Source of the DNA: an uncultured Bacteroidales bacterium
GTDB taxonomy: Bacteria > Bacteroidota > Bacteroidia > Bacteroidales > Muribaculaceae
Direction of reading: 5' to 3'
Length of the DNA stretch: 64,000 nucleotides
NCBI GenBank assembly: GCA_958418815.1
Contig: CATZGB010000014.1
Span: 3,919-67,918 of the forward strand
A model generated the notes under the pieces. It saw only the letters and a list, made by a program, of their open reading frames with translations. It ran no database searches and was not told where the DNA came from. Shown piece by piece: positions 17,241 through 25,694 of this stretch. Both the position numbers and the translations under genes were made by a program. Positions within the stretch are counted from its first letter, which is position 1; each line of letters begins with the position of its first letter.

Positions 17241-17272
17241 TTTGTGCAAGGAATGGGAAAGTAGTATATTTG
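17241..17272 (+). promoter_or_regulatory. Promoter of the repeat/HTH regulator gene
   Basis: TTTG (17241-17244), exactly 20 nt, then TATATTTG (17265-17272): a full Bacteroidetes promoter. The untranslated leader to the ATG at 17364 would be about 85 nt. Confidence 0.7.
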
Positions 17273-17363
17273 CAGACACTAACTATGTAATATCGCCAGA
17301 AATGCTGTTCTCCGAAAAAATAAAACTGCAATCGAAAACAACCGTAGCCGTGTCTGGCCACAG

Positions 17364-19013
17364 ATGTATCTCCTCCTTGTGCTGTTTCTCGGCTATCTTC
17401 TTTTCGCTCTCACCGCTTGCAGCAGGGAGACGCAGACCGACTGCCTGCTGGCTGAAATCGAGAATGGATTTTACGATTCGATACCTGATGCCAGGTCGCT
17501 GTTATGTCGTCTCGACTCCATCCCCCAGGAGGCTTTGGATAATGATTACCGCCGGGAACGGTATGGCCTTTTGAGAGCGAAAGGCAGTCTGTTTTGCGGT
17601 GATTATCCTCCTGATGATTCAGCGTTGACGGCATATGTGGAGTTTTTCAGAAAAAGAAAGGATGACAAACAGTTATTAGAAGCATTGATAGTCAGGAGTT
17701 CTTGGAACTTGCGCAATCGGCATCTCTCAGGTGCACTTGCAGATGCGTTTGAAGCCAGAAACATTGCAATGAATGGTGACGATACTTTGCAGATGGCCCG
17801 TGCTGAGAAAATGCTTATGTTTGCGTTTGAGCCGGTTTATGAGAAAGATTCAGTTCTTGATCATGCTCAAAAATGTTGCTCGTATTACACTGCATGTGGC
17901 CGAAGCCGTGATAATAGGATAAATAAGAGACTTGTGGCTGTTTATCTTAATGCGGTAGGACGCACTGATGAGGCCCTTGTCTTGATGGATAGCATACTGC
18001 GGGCCACACCTTTGACTGATTCCGTGGAGTTGTCATGTATTTATAACAGGTATATTAAGCTATATGTCGAAAAAGATAGTCTTGAACAGGCAGAGAATGC
18101 GTTTCGGCATTCACTGAGATATGCCGGCAAAGATTTCTTATGGAGAATTGACTGGCGTAATGTCCTGAGTATGTTTTTTGCTGCTGGAAAAGTCGACAGT
18201 GTGGAACATTATCTCCCTATAATGAGAGAGCATTATTATGGAGGTGACGGCAACTTTTTTTATTATAAATATACTCAGCTTGTCGCGGAATCCCAGGGTG
18301 ATTATGCAACGGCATATCACTACACAAAGCTTGTGGATAGTATTAACCAATTTCGCCATAATGTCACTGTGACCCAGTCTCCATCAATCGTCATCAGTGA
18401 GTATTACAATAAAAAGGCACAAGAGGAATCGGCTCGGGTTGAAGCTCGTAACGCAATGATTTTTGCCATTCTGGCATTTTCTCTGACTGTCATAATACTG
18501 TTGATAGTGTGGCTACGTGTGAGACATAAACGTCAACAGTTGCGTGAGGCCTCAACGATGATGGAGCTGGATAGCCTCCGTGAGCAGTTGGCATCGGCAA
18601 AAATAGACAAGTCGGTTGTCGAGTCACTGTTCAAATCCGGTTTCACCTCGTTGGATAAGCTGACTACCGAGTATTTCATAGCCAAATCGACCGGGCGGGG
18701 AACACCCGAATCAATGGTCAAAAGCATAGAGGCCCAACTGGAGAAATTGCGGTCGGAAGAGTCCCTCGACCAAGTATGCGAAAAAATAGATATGCTCTAT
18801 GACGGTATCTTGACCAAGATAAAGGTTGAGATACCCAAAATGAAAAAAGCTGACAGATATCTCATAGCCCTAAAACTTGCCGGTTTCTCCCCAAAATCAA
18901 TATGCCTTCTGTTGAATCTTACCCCGACTAACTACTACACCAAGTGGCAGCGCATCCGCAACCGTACCTGTGAGGCCGGAATATCCGTGGAAAACGTGGC
19001 TGTTTTTGAGTGA
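17364..19013 (+). CDS. Membrane-anchored TPR-like regulator with C-terminal HTH
   Basis: 549 residues. The N-terminus reads LLFALTACSRE with a lipobox Cys at 19, so the N-terminal part lies outside the inner membrane. Residues 30-340 form degenerate helical repeats of the TPR kind. A membrane segment at 365-386 (IFAILAFSLTVIILLIVWL) is followed by a basic stretch, a coiled region (395-470) and a C-terminal helix-turn-helix-like block at about 500-535 (ADRYLIALKLAGFSPKSI). This layout is a common Bacteroidales sensor/regulator type whose signals are mostly unknown. The next gene is a receptor-like outer-membrane barrel, the likely target. The codons are more AT-rich than in flanking genes. Confidence 0.72.
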   Translation: MYLLLVLFLGYLLFALTACSRETQTDCLLAEIENGFYDSIPDARSLLCRLDSIPQEALDNDYRRERYGLLRAKGSLFCGDYPPDDSALTAYVEFFRKRKDDKQLLEALIVRSSWNLRNRHLSGALADAFEARNIAMNGDDTLQMARAEKMLMFAFEPVYEKDSVLDHAQKCCSYYTACGRSRDNRINKRLVAVYLNAVGRTDEALVLMDSILRATPLTDSVELSCIYNRYIKLYVEKDSLEQAENAFRHSLRYAGKDFLWRIDWRNVLSMFFAAGKVDSVEHYLPIMREHYYGGDGNFFYYKYTQLVAESQGDYATAYHYTKLVDSINQFRHNVTVTQSPSIVISEYYNKKAQEESARVEARNAMIFAILAFSLTVIILLIVWLRVRHKRQQLREASTMMELDSLREQLASAKIDKSVVESLFKSGFTSLDKLTTEYFIAKSTGRGTPESMVKSIEAQLEKLRSEESLDQVCEKIDMLYDGILTKIKVEIPKMKKADRYLIALKLAGFSPKSICLLLNLTPTNYYTKWQRIRNRTCEAGISVENVAVFE

Positions 19014-19178
19014 CACTATCTTACAATTGCGAATGAGAATGGTTGTATAAGTTTGACTTTCAGGCGATAGAGCGAATGTGATGAGTTTGTTTTGTCACAC
19101 TCTTGATAATTGGGTGAAAATAAGGCCGAAGAGGAGGTTTGTTTGAGGTGTGATGTGACGAAAGAAGGTTAAAGTATT

Positions 19179-19210
19179 TTTGAATCGGCAGTCAGGAAGA
19201 GGTAAATTCG
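19179..19210 (+). promoter_or_regulatory. Promoter of the outer-membrane receptor gene
   Basis: TTTG (19179-19182), 20 nt, then TAAATTCG (19203-19210), one base from TAnnTTTG. It ends 36 nt before the ATG at 19247. A second box, TATTTTTG at 19175-19182, overlaps the -33 element. The 230-nt gap before it shows no coding sequence. Confidence 0.5.
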
Positions 19211-19246
19211 CAGTGATATATTCATTGGATTAAAACTCTTTCTGTG

Positions 19247-20221
19247 ATGACAAAAAAAACATTAATTGTCGTAGCCATATTGGTGTTCTTTATCAGGATG
19301 GCAGGGTATGGCGAGAACATTGTTGGCATAGTGGAGGATGGCGAGTCTTCATCTTCCTTGGAGTATGTCAATGTCGTAGGGTTGGGGGCTGATTACACGT
19401 TTGTCGCGGGAACGGTGACCGATTCCGTCGGCAGGTTTGCTTTGCCAGGAGATGGAATCGCTCTTCTAAATATCAAAATGATAGGATATGAAGAACAGAC
19501 AATACAAATAAATGAGTATTGCGGAGAGCCGTTGACAATCAGTATGCAACCGAAAGAAACAATGCTGAGAGAGGTTGCTGTGACTGCTAAAACCACGGCG
19601 ACTCGGCTTGTGGAAGGGGATATGGTGACATCGGTGGAGAATACTCCGCTGGCCAATATGCCGACAGTCTTTGAGACCCTTTCGTTCATCCCGATGTTGT
19701 CGGTCCAAGGAGAGAATGTCACAGTCTTCGGCAAAGGCAGTCCGGTGTTCTATGTCAACGGCCGTCAAGTCAGGGATCAGTCAGACCTCAATACCCTTCA
19801 GCCATCCGAAATCGCGTCAATCAGGGTTGTTACAAATCCTGGTAGCCGTTATGGTGGTGATGTAAATGCGGTTGTCCTAATAAAGACTAAGAAGCGGGGC
19901 GGGGAGGGCTTTAGTGGCTGGATTCAAGAAGAAATGTCCTTAAACAGACAATTCTCCAACACAGCCGGGGCTTATCTTCAATATCGATGGCGCGGACTTG
20001 AACTGTTTGTCCGGGTATTCCAAAATCATTCTAATTCAGAGTCAACAATGGATTATGTTTCGGATATATTTTCCCAGACCCATCGCCGGCAGGAATTTTC
20101 CACAAGGTTCATAGACAAAGGTAATGGCCTTAATGGAAAAATCGGATTCAGTTATGACTTTAATTCCAATCACTCCATCGGGGGGGGCCTATTACGTGTT
20201 ATGGAACAATCGGGAACGTGA
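19247..20221 (+). CDS. Outer-membrane beta-barrel receptor, N-terminal half (frame broken by poly-G)
   Basis: Signal peptide TLIVVAILVFFIRMAGYGEN, then a carboxypeptidase-regulatory-like domain (about 22-105, ending NIKMIGYEEQTIQINEY). A TonB-receptor plug-like domain follows (about 115-235, with VFYVNGRQVRDQSDL and NPGSRYGGDVNAVVLIKTKK) and the first barrel strands. The family resembles the OMP_b-brl_3 group rather than SusC. After SIGGG the reading leaves the barrel and stops at 20221. The barrel continues in another frame from the same point. Losing one G from the eight-G run at 20180-20187 joins both halves into one frame of 767 residues. ATG at 19247 directly follows a GTG. Confidence 0.8.
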   Translation: MTKKTLIVVAILVFFIRMAGYGENIVGIVEDGESSSSLEYVNVVGLGADYTFVAGTVTDSVGRFALPGDGIALLNIKMIGYEEQTIQINEYCGEPLTISMQPKETMLREVAVTAKTTATRLVEGDMVTSVENTPLANMPTVFETLSFIPMLSVQGENVTVFGKGSPVFYVNGRQVRDQSDLNTLQPSEIASIRVVTNPGSRYGGDVNAVVLIKTKKRGGEGFSGWIQEEMSLNRQFSNTAGAYLQYRWRGLELFVRVFQNHSNSESTMDYVSDIFSQTHRRQEFSTRFIDKGNGLNGKIGFSYDFNSNHSIGGGLLRVMEQSGT

Positions 20222-21551
20222 TGTGTCAAGCGACACAAAACTGGTTGAGGCCGGAATGGTTGATGACTGGTGTCAATATGAGGAGGAAGATGCCAAAATC
20301 TGGCCGTTGCATAATGCCAATGTTTATTATGAAGGGAAAATCAGCGATTTGGCTATTTCCTCTAATTTCGATTATCATGGAATTTATTCAAACACAGATG
20401 CCAGATATGATGAATTTGGCGGGGTGCAACCGGCAAGGTCATTTTCCACACAAGGAGCATCATCGTCGCGTCTTTTAGCTGAAAATCTGATTCTGACATA
20501 TCCTGTGAAAAATGCCGAGTTCTCCCTTGGTCAGGAATGGACCGGGACGAATTATAAATCAAATTTCTTTTGTCCGGATGGGGTTATGAAGCCCGGATAT
20601 TCGGAAAACGATGAGTCTACTGTTGCACTCTTTATGAGCTGGAAACAGCGAATCTCTAAGTTTTTCTGGGAGATAGGCTTGCGTTATGAGCGTCGTCGTG
20701 TGAAATATGACGGAAGCGATGACGCCTATAAGGAGGTATATGAAAATCTCTTCCCGAGTGTGAAATTTGGAGCTGTTTTTGGAAGGTTCTCATGGGATGT
20801 CGGTTATCGTTACTACAAATATCCCCCGAATTACAGCATGATGAATGGAGAGATAATGTATGTCAATCGTTATACATACCAGTCTGGTAATCCCCAGTTG
20901 AAATCGGTAAGGCAACAGCAGGTATATCTTAACGCCCAATATAAGGATTTCTGGCTGCAATCAGGATACCAAAATCAGAAGATGCCAATCATACACATGT
21001 CTTTGTTTTACGAGCCAGATCCCGACATAATACTTCAACGGTGGGAAAATCTGCCGGAGCTGAAATCGATGTATGTAAGTGGAGGATATCAGACTGCTAT
21101 AAGACACTTGAGACCTTCTGTTAGTGTTGGGTTTCAGAAACAATTCCTTCATATTGAGGTAAATCATCACAATATGAATATGTCTCAACCGATTTACACG
21201 ATTGGATTTGACAACACTTTGGAGTTGCCATGGGGTATTGCCATTTACGGGAACTATAGATTCCGTTCATCGGGCGACCGGCAATTATCGCATATGCGTT
21301 ATGCACATATGCTGACAGTCGGTATCTCGAAGTCTTTCCTGAAAAACATGCTGACCATACAGTTGTATGGCAAAGATTTGTTTAACCAGGAGATAAACAG
21401 ATTCACTTCTTACAGTCAGGCTGTGGTCGACAGCGGAGTTTCTGATTTCGGTCATCGCAAAGTTCAGCTGTTTGTCCGTTATGCTTTCAACGCCACCCGC
21501 TCGCGTTACAAGGGGCGGGGCGCAGGAGCTGCCGAGAAAAACCGTTTGTAG
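20124..21551 (+). CDS. Outer-membrane beta-barrel receptor, C-terminal half (out of frame)
   Basis: The genuine coding part starts just after the poly-G run at about 20188 (AYYVLWNNRERDVSSD). The first ~20 codons of this open frame overlap the upstream half and are not real receptor sequence. From there the protein shows continuous beta-barrel strands (FFWEIGLRYERRRVKY, FSWDVGYRYYKYPP, VQLFVRYAFNATRSRY) to a C-terminal end typical of Bacteroidetes receptors. It has no start site or signal of its own, so in the present form the receptor should not be made in full length. It may be a phase-OFF state, a true pseudogene, or a sequencing error. Confidence 0.75.
   Translation: MALMEKSDSVMTLIPITPSGGAYYVLWNNRERDVSSDTKLVEAGMVDDWCQYEEEDAKIWPLHNANVYYEGKISDLAISSNFDYHGIYSNTDARYDEFGGVQPARSFSTQGASSSRLLAENLILTYPVKNAEFSLGQEWTGTNYKSNFFCPDGVMKPGYSENDESTVALFMSWKQRISKFFWEIGLRYERRRVKYDGSDDAYKEVYENLFPSVKFGAVFGRFSWDVGYRYYKYPPNYSMMNGEIMYVNRYTYQSGNPQLKSVRQQQVYLNAQYKDFWLQSGYQNQKMPIIHMSLFYEPDPDIILQRWENLPELKSMYVSGGYQTAIRHLRPSVSVGFQKQFLHIEVNHHNMNMSQPIYTIGFDNTLELPWGIAIYGNYRFRSSGDRQLSHMRYAHMLTVGISKSFLKNMLTIQLYGKDLFNQEINRFTSYSQAVVDSGVSDFGHRKVQLFVRYAFNATRSRYKGRGAGAAEKNRL
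20180..20187 (+). repeat. Poly-G tract (8 G) at the receptor frame break
   Basis: Eight consecutive G sit exactly where the two receptor frames meet. Seven G would give the reading SIGGAYYVLW and a continuous frame; eight shifts it by +1. Homopolymers of this length slip in replication and are also a classic sequencing-error site. Confidence 0.9.
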
Positions 21552-21667
21552 AGCAAGCTGTTTCCGGAAAACATCGGTGTAGAAAAACTTTACTATCTTT
21601 TCGCGCGCCTGGCAGCCTGTTGAATAAAAAAGCGGGGGCGGTAGGGGAGGATTACGGGAATTTTTCG

Positions 21668-21675
21668 TAACTTTG
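21668..21675 (+). promoter_or_regulatory. typA promoter (-7 element)
   Basis: TAACTTTG within CGTAACTTTGCGG fits TAnnTTTG; almost the same string occurs at 61729-61741. It lies 49 nt before the chosen typA start and overlaps the first codons of the longest open frame, which argues against that longer start. Confidence 0.55.
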
Positions 21676-21723
21676 CGGCTTGAAAATGAACTGAAAATAA
21701 TATCAAAGCTGTTTACATCCGTA

Positions 21724-23523
21724 ATGCAGAACATCCGCAACATCGCAATCATCGCCCACGTCGACCATGGTAAGACGACGCTGGTCGACAAAATGCTTCT
21801 GGCCGGGCATCTCTTTCGCGAGAATCAGAATGCCGGCGAACTTATCCTCGACAACAACGACCTGGAGAGGGAGAGGGGCATAACGATCCTTTCCAAAAAT
21901 GTCTCCATCAATTATAAGGACACGAAGATAAACATCATCGACACCCCGGGCCACGCCGACTTTGGCGGCGAGGTGGAGCGTGTGCTGAACATGGCCGACG
22001 GCTGCCTGCTGCTGGTAGACGCTTTTGAAGGCCCGATGCCCCAGACCCGTTTCGTGCTTCAGAAGGCCATACAGATGGGGTTGAAACCGGTGGTGGTAAT
22101 CAACAAGGTCGACAAGCCCAACTGCCGCCCCGAGGAGGTGCAGGAGATGGTGTTCGATTTGATGTTCAATCTCGACGCGACGGAGGAACAGCTTGACTTC
22201 CCGACAATATACGGTTCGGCCAAAAACGGCTGGATGAGCCTCGACTGGCAGAAGCCGACCGACAACATCATCCCCCTGCTTGATGCCATCATCGAGCATA
22301 TCCCGGCTCCCAAGACGATTGATGGCGACCCCCAGATGCTGATAACCTCGCTTGACTATTCAAGCTATGTGGGACGTATCGCCGTGGGACGTGTCCACCG
22401 TGGCACCCTCCGCGAGGGTATGGAGATAGGCCTCAGCCGCCGCGACGGTTCGGTGGCCCGCCAGAAAATCAAAGAGCTCCACACATTCGAGGGGATGGGA
22501 CGCAAGCGCGTCCAGGAGGTCTCTTCGGGTGACATCTGCGCGTTGGTGGGTCTCGAGAATTTTGAGATTGGCGACACTGTCACATTGCTTGACAACCCCG
22601 AGCCGCTGCCCCGCATCGCCATAGACGAGCCCACGATGTCGATGACATTCACCATCAATGACTCTCCTTTCTTCGGCAAGGACGGCAAGTTTGTCACCTC
22701 CCGCCACATCCAGGAACGCCTCACCCGCGAGCTTGACAAGAACCTCGCGCTGCGCGTCACCAAAAGCGACAACGAGGACAAATGGAACGTCTTCGGCCGC
22801 GGTGTGCTGCATCTTTCGGTGCTTATCGAGACCATGCGCCGTGAGGGATATGAGCTGCAGGTGGGCCAGCCCCAGGTGATCATCAAGGAAATCGACGGGG
22901 TCAAATGCGAGCCTGTCGAGCTTCTGACCATCAATGTCACCGAGGAATACGCCTCCAAGATGATTGACATGGTGACCCGCCGCAAGGGTGACCTGGTGTC
23001 GATGACCACCCAGAACGACCGCGTCCATATGGAGTTCCAGATACCATCGCGCGGTATCATCGGACTGCGAAACAACGTGCTGACCGGGTCGGCCGGAGAG
23101 GCCATCATGGCCCACCGGTTTATGGAATACCAGCCCTGGAAAGGTGAAATCGAGCGCCGCACCAATGGTTCGCTCATCGCCATGGAGGCCGGAACGGCCT
23201 ATGCCTACGCCATCGACAAGCTGCAAGACCGCGGACGCTTCTTCATCTTCCCCCAGGAGGAGGTCTATGCAGGCCAGGTGGTCGGTGAGAGTTCCAAAGA
23301 CAAGGACATCGTTATCAATGTCACCAAGTCAAAGAAGCTGACCAACATGCGCGCCTCCGGAGCTGACGACAAGGCGAAGATTGTTCCCCCAGTGGTGTTC
23401 AGCCTTGAGGAAGCTCTCGAATACATCAAGGAGGATGAGTATGTGGAGGTCACCCCCAACCATCTGCGACTCCGCAAAATCATCCTTGACGAACTCGAAC
23501 GCAAACGCGCCAACAAAAATTAA
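21724..23523 (+). CDS. typA: Translational GTPase TypA/BipA
   Basis: Ribosome-associated GTPase involved in 50S assembly and stress adaptation. 599 residues from MQNIRNIAIIAHVDHGKTTL, the conserved family start. An in-frame extension to 21673 overlaps the promoter and is not conserved. GTP-binding motifs are HVDHGKTT, DTPGHADFGG and NKVD. The effector segment shows RGITILSKN, and the C-terminal BipA domain includes IPSRGIIGLRNNVLTGSAGE. It shares its end with hisS (18 nt gap), so the two are probably cotranscribed. Confidence 0.97.
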   Translation: MQNIRNIAIIAHVDHGKTTLVDKMLLAGHLFRENQNAGELILDNNDLERERGITILSKNVSINYKDTKINIIDTPGHADFGGEVERVLNMADGCLLLVDAFEGPMPQTRFVLQKAIQMGLKPVVVINKVDKPNCRPEEVQEMVFDLMFNLDATEEQLDFPTIYGSAKNGWMSLDWQKPTDNIIPLLDAIIEHIPAPKTIDGDPQMLITSLDYSSYVGRIAVGRVHRGTLREGMEIGLSRRDGSVARQKIKELHTFEGMGRKRVQEVSSGDICALVGLENFEIGDTVTLLDNPEPLPRIAIDEPTMSMTFTINDSPFFGKDGKFVTSRHIQERLTRELDKNLALRVTKSDNEDKWNVFGRGVLHLSVLIETMRREGYELQVGQPQVIIKEIDGVKCEPVELLTINVTEEYASKMIDMVTRRKGDLVSMTTQNDRVHMEFQIPSRGIIGLRNNVLTGSAGEAIMAHRFMEYQPWKGEIERRTNGSLIAMEAGTAYAYAIDKLQDRGRFFIFPQEEVYAGQVVGESSKDKDIVINVTKSKKLTNMRASGADDKAKIVPPVVFSLEEALEYIKEDEYVEVTPNHLRLRKIILDELERKRANKN

Positions 23524-23541
23524 GCATCCCCCCACTTAAAG

Positions 23542-24915
23542 ATGAAACCCTCCATACCCAAAGGAACGCGCGACTTTTCCCCGGTGGAAATGGCTCGACG
23601 CAACTATATTTTCGACACCATCCGCACCGTCTTCCGCCTCTATGGCTATAACCCCGTGGAGACTCCCGCCCTGGAAAACCTCTCCACGCTGATGGGGAAA
23701 TATGGCGAGGAGGGTGACAAGCTCCTCTTCAAGATTCTCAACTCGGGGGAATACATGAAGAATGTCGACGCGGCTGAGGTAGCCGATGTCAACTATCCCA
23801 AGCTGACCTCCAAAATCAGTGAGAAGGGATTGCGCTACGACCTGACGGTGCCTTTCGCCCGCTATGTGGTGCAGCACCGCAACGACCTCCAGATGCCTTT
23901 CAAAAGGTATCAGATCCAGCCCGTATGGCGCGCCGACCGTCCTCAGAAAGGCCGCTACCGCGAGTTCTACCAGTGTGACGCCGATGTGGTCGGCTCTGAC
24001 TCGCTCATCAATGAGATTGAATTGCTCCAGATGGTCGATGAGGTGTTCCGCCGTCTCGGCATCCGGGTGATCCTGAAACTCAACAACCGCAAGGTGCTTG
24101 CCGGAATCGCCGAGCTTATCGGCCATCCCGACAAAATAATCGATATCACCACCGCCATCGACAAGCTCGACAAAATCGGCCTCGACAAGGTCAACGAAGA
24201 GCTGGTAGAGCGCGGGCTGTCACAGGAGGCAGTCGCGAAGCTGCAGCCGATTCTCGCGATTTCAGGCTCGCTCGACGAGCGTCTTTCACAGCTTGAGTCG
24301 CTCCTGGCGTCCTCTGAGACCGGCAGCCTCGGTGTCAAGGAACTCAAGACCGTGGTAGGCGGGGTCACCGCCCTCGGGCTGACCGCCGAGCTTGACCTTG
24401 ATGTCTCGCTCGCCCGTGGCCTCAACTATTACACCGGCACAATCATCGAGGTCAAAGCCGCTGATTTGCAGATTGGCTCGATTTCAGGAGGAGGCCGTTA
24501 CGACAACCTCACAGGCGTGTTCGGTATGCCCGGCCTTTCAGGTGTCGGGGTTTCGTTTGGCGCTGACCGTATATATGACGTGCTCCTCGCCCTCGACCTT
24601 TTCCCTGCCGAGGCGAAAGCCACAGCCACCACCGTCCTCTTCGCCAACTTCGGCGATGCCGAGGCCGCGATGTCTCTCCGCCTGGCCAAGCAGCTCCGCG
24701 GAGCCGGTGTGGCAGCCGAGGTTTACCCTGACCAGGTGAAGATGAAGAAACAGATGGGCTACGCCGACACCTCGGCTATCCCGTTCGTGGCCATAATCGG
24801 CGAAAGCGAGCTGGCCGAGGGGAAAGTGACATTGAAAAACATGTCGACCGGCGAGCAGACCTCGGTCACCGCCGACGCAGACTCAATCATCAACGTAATC
24901 CTCCCCAAAGAATGA
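23542..24915 (+). CDS. hisS: Histidine-tRNA ligase HisRS
   Basis: Class II aminoacyl-tRNA synthetase charging tRNA-His. 457 residues with PKGTRDFSP and motif 1 at the N-terminus, motif 2 around RYDLTVPFARYV, and QIQPVWRADRPQKGRYREF. The histidine-binding LARGLNYYTGTIIEV is followed by motif 3 region SISGGGRYDNLTG. A C-terminal anticodon-binding domain follows from about residue 360. Length is normal for Bacteroidetes. Its stop overlaps the start of the outer-membrane barrel gene by 4 nt. Confidence 0.97.
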   Translation: MKPSIPKGTRDFSPVEMARRNYIFDTIRTVFRLYGYNPVETPALENLSTLMGKYGEEGDKLLFKILNSGEYMKNVDAAEVADVNYPKLTSKISEKGLRYDLTVPFARYVVQHRNDLQMPFKRYQIQPVWRADRPQKGRYREFYQCDADVVGSDSLINEIELLQMVDEVFRRLGIRVILKLNNRKVLAGIAELIGHPDKIIDITTAIDKLDKIGLDKVNEELVERGLSQEAVAKLQPILAISGSLDERLSQLESLLASSETGSLGVKELKTVVGGVTALGLTAELDLDVSLARGLNYYTGTIIEVKAADLQIGSISGGGRYDNLTGVFGMPGLSGVGVSFGADRIYDVLLALDLFPAEAKATATTVLFANFGDAEAAMSLRLAKQLRGAGVAAEVYPDQVKMKKQMGYADTSAIPFVAIIGESELAEGKVTLKNMSTGEQTSVTADADSIINVILPKE

Positions 24916-25529
24916 AACTCCTGAAATACCTTCTCGTGTGTGTGGCCCTGGCCGTTGCGTCATTCCAGTCAAAAGCCGAGTTTCGTTACGGAGCCCAGGT
25001 AGGCGCGGGTTTCACCACCCTCGACTTCAAGCAAGACCTGGTCACTGTCGACGGGGCCGTAGGGCCGCGCCTCGGTGTGCAGGGGGAGATGATGTTTCCC
25101 GGCATCGGTCTCGGTCTGAGAATCGGGGCCTTGTATGCGATGAAAGGAGCCACCCTTGATCTGGGAAGCCGCAAAATATGGGCTGTCGACGGTTACGGCA
25201 AAGAGCATCTGTATCTCCACACACTTGAGATTCCCCTCAACCTGGAATTCAAGTGGACCCGTATGAACGGTTTTGAGGACATACTTGCGCCATTTGTCTT
25301 CGGCGGTCCCGTGTTCAGCTTCAATATCGCCCACTCCTCATGCAAGGCGATGGAATATCCATTCGGCTCAATCGGGCTGCGGGCAGGTATCGGTGCTGAA
25401 ATCTTTAAGCGCTGGCAGGTGGCCGGGTCATACACATGGGGCATGACCTACACCACCAAAGCCGTGAAGCTCGAGAATTATTCCGCCCGCAACCGCTACT
25501 GGGCAGTGTCAGCCACCTACTTCTTCTGA
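24912..25529 (+). CDS. PorT-type outer-membrane beta-barrel protein
   Basis: 205 residues. A signal peptide (LKYLLVCVALAVASFQSKA) precedes an eight-strand-type small barrel: FRYGAQVGAGFTTLDF, LRIGALYAMKGATL, HTLEIPLNLEFKW and the terminal strand YWAVSATYFF ending in aromatic Phe. This is the common porin-family/PorT barrel of Bacteroidetes; no specific substrate can be assigned. It overlaps hisS by 4 nt and is followed by a strong hairpin terminator at 25568-25614. Confidence 0.8.
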   Translation: MKLLKYLLVCVALAVASFQSKAEFRYGAQVGAGFTTLDFKQDLVTVDGAVGPRLGVQGEMMFPGIGLGLRIGALYAMKGATLDLGSRKIWAVDGYGKEHLYLHTLEIPLNLEFKWTRMNGFEDILAPFVFGGPVFSFNIAHSSCKAMEYPFGSIGLRAGIGAEIFKRWQVAGSYTWGMTYTTKAVKLENYSARNRYWAVSATYFF

Positions 25530-25567
25530 CCCCTCCCCAGCCGCTGAACATCCAGGCATATCCAATA

Positions 25568-25614
25568 CACACCATCCTGACGGTCTTCAATCTGAGACCC
25601 GTCAGGATGGTGTG
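25568..25614. terminator. Bidirectional terminator between convergent genes
   Basis: Perfect 16-bp arms, CACACCATCCTGACGG (25568-25583) and its complement (25599-25614), with a few more pairs in the loop if one C is bulged. It sits between the rightward barrel gene and the leftward HTCS gene and can serve both. Confidence 0.8.
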
Positions 25615-25694
25615 CTTAATGGGGATAATGTGGTAATTCAGAATTGGTGTGCCAGCTGTGTCTGAACCGGTGAACTTAGTGCGTCCAATTGTGT

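Noticed and set aside
17242..17574. 110-codon open frame before and into the repeat/HTH gene
   Set aside because: It overlaps the promoter, starts inside the -33 element, runs in another frame through the regulator gene and encodes no recognisable protein.
19247..21551. Programmed ribosomal frameshift instead of a mutation
   Set aside because: A poly-G run is not a typical slippery heptamer, no stimulatory stem or Shine-Dalgarno-like element is evident, and TonB-type receptors are not known to use one.
25620..25694. Insertion-sequence remnant after the terminator
   Set aside because: The AATTGGTGTG/CCAATTGTG pieces are short and imperfect, with no transposase fragment or target duplication.
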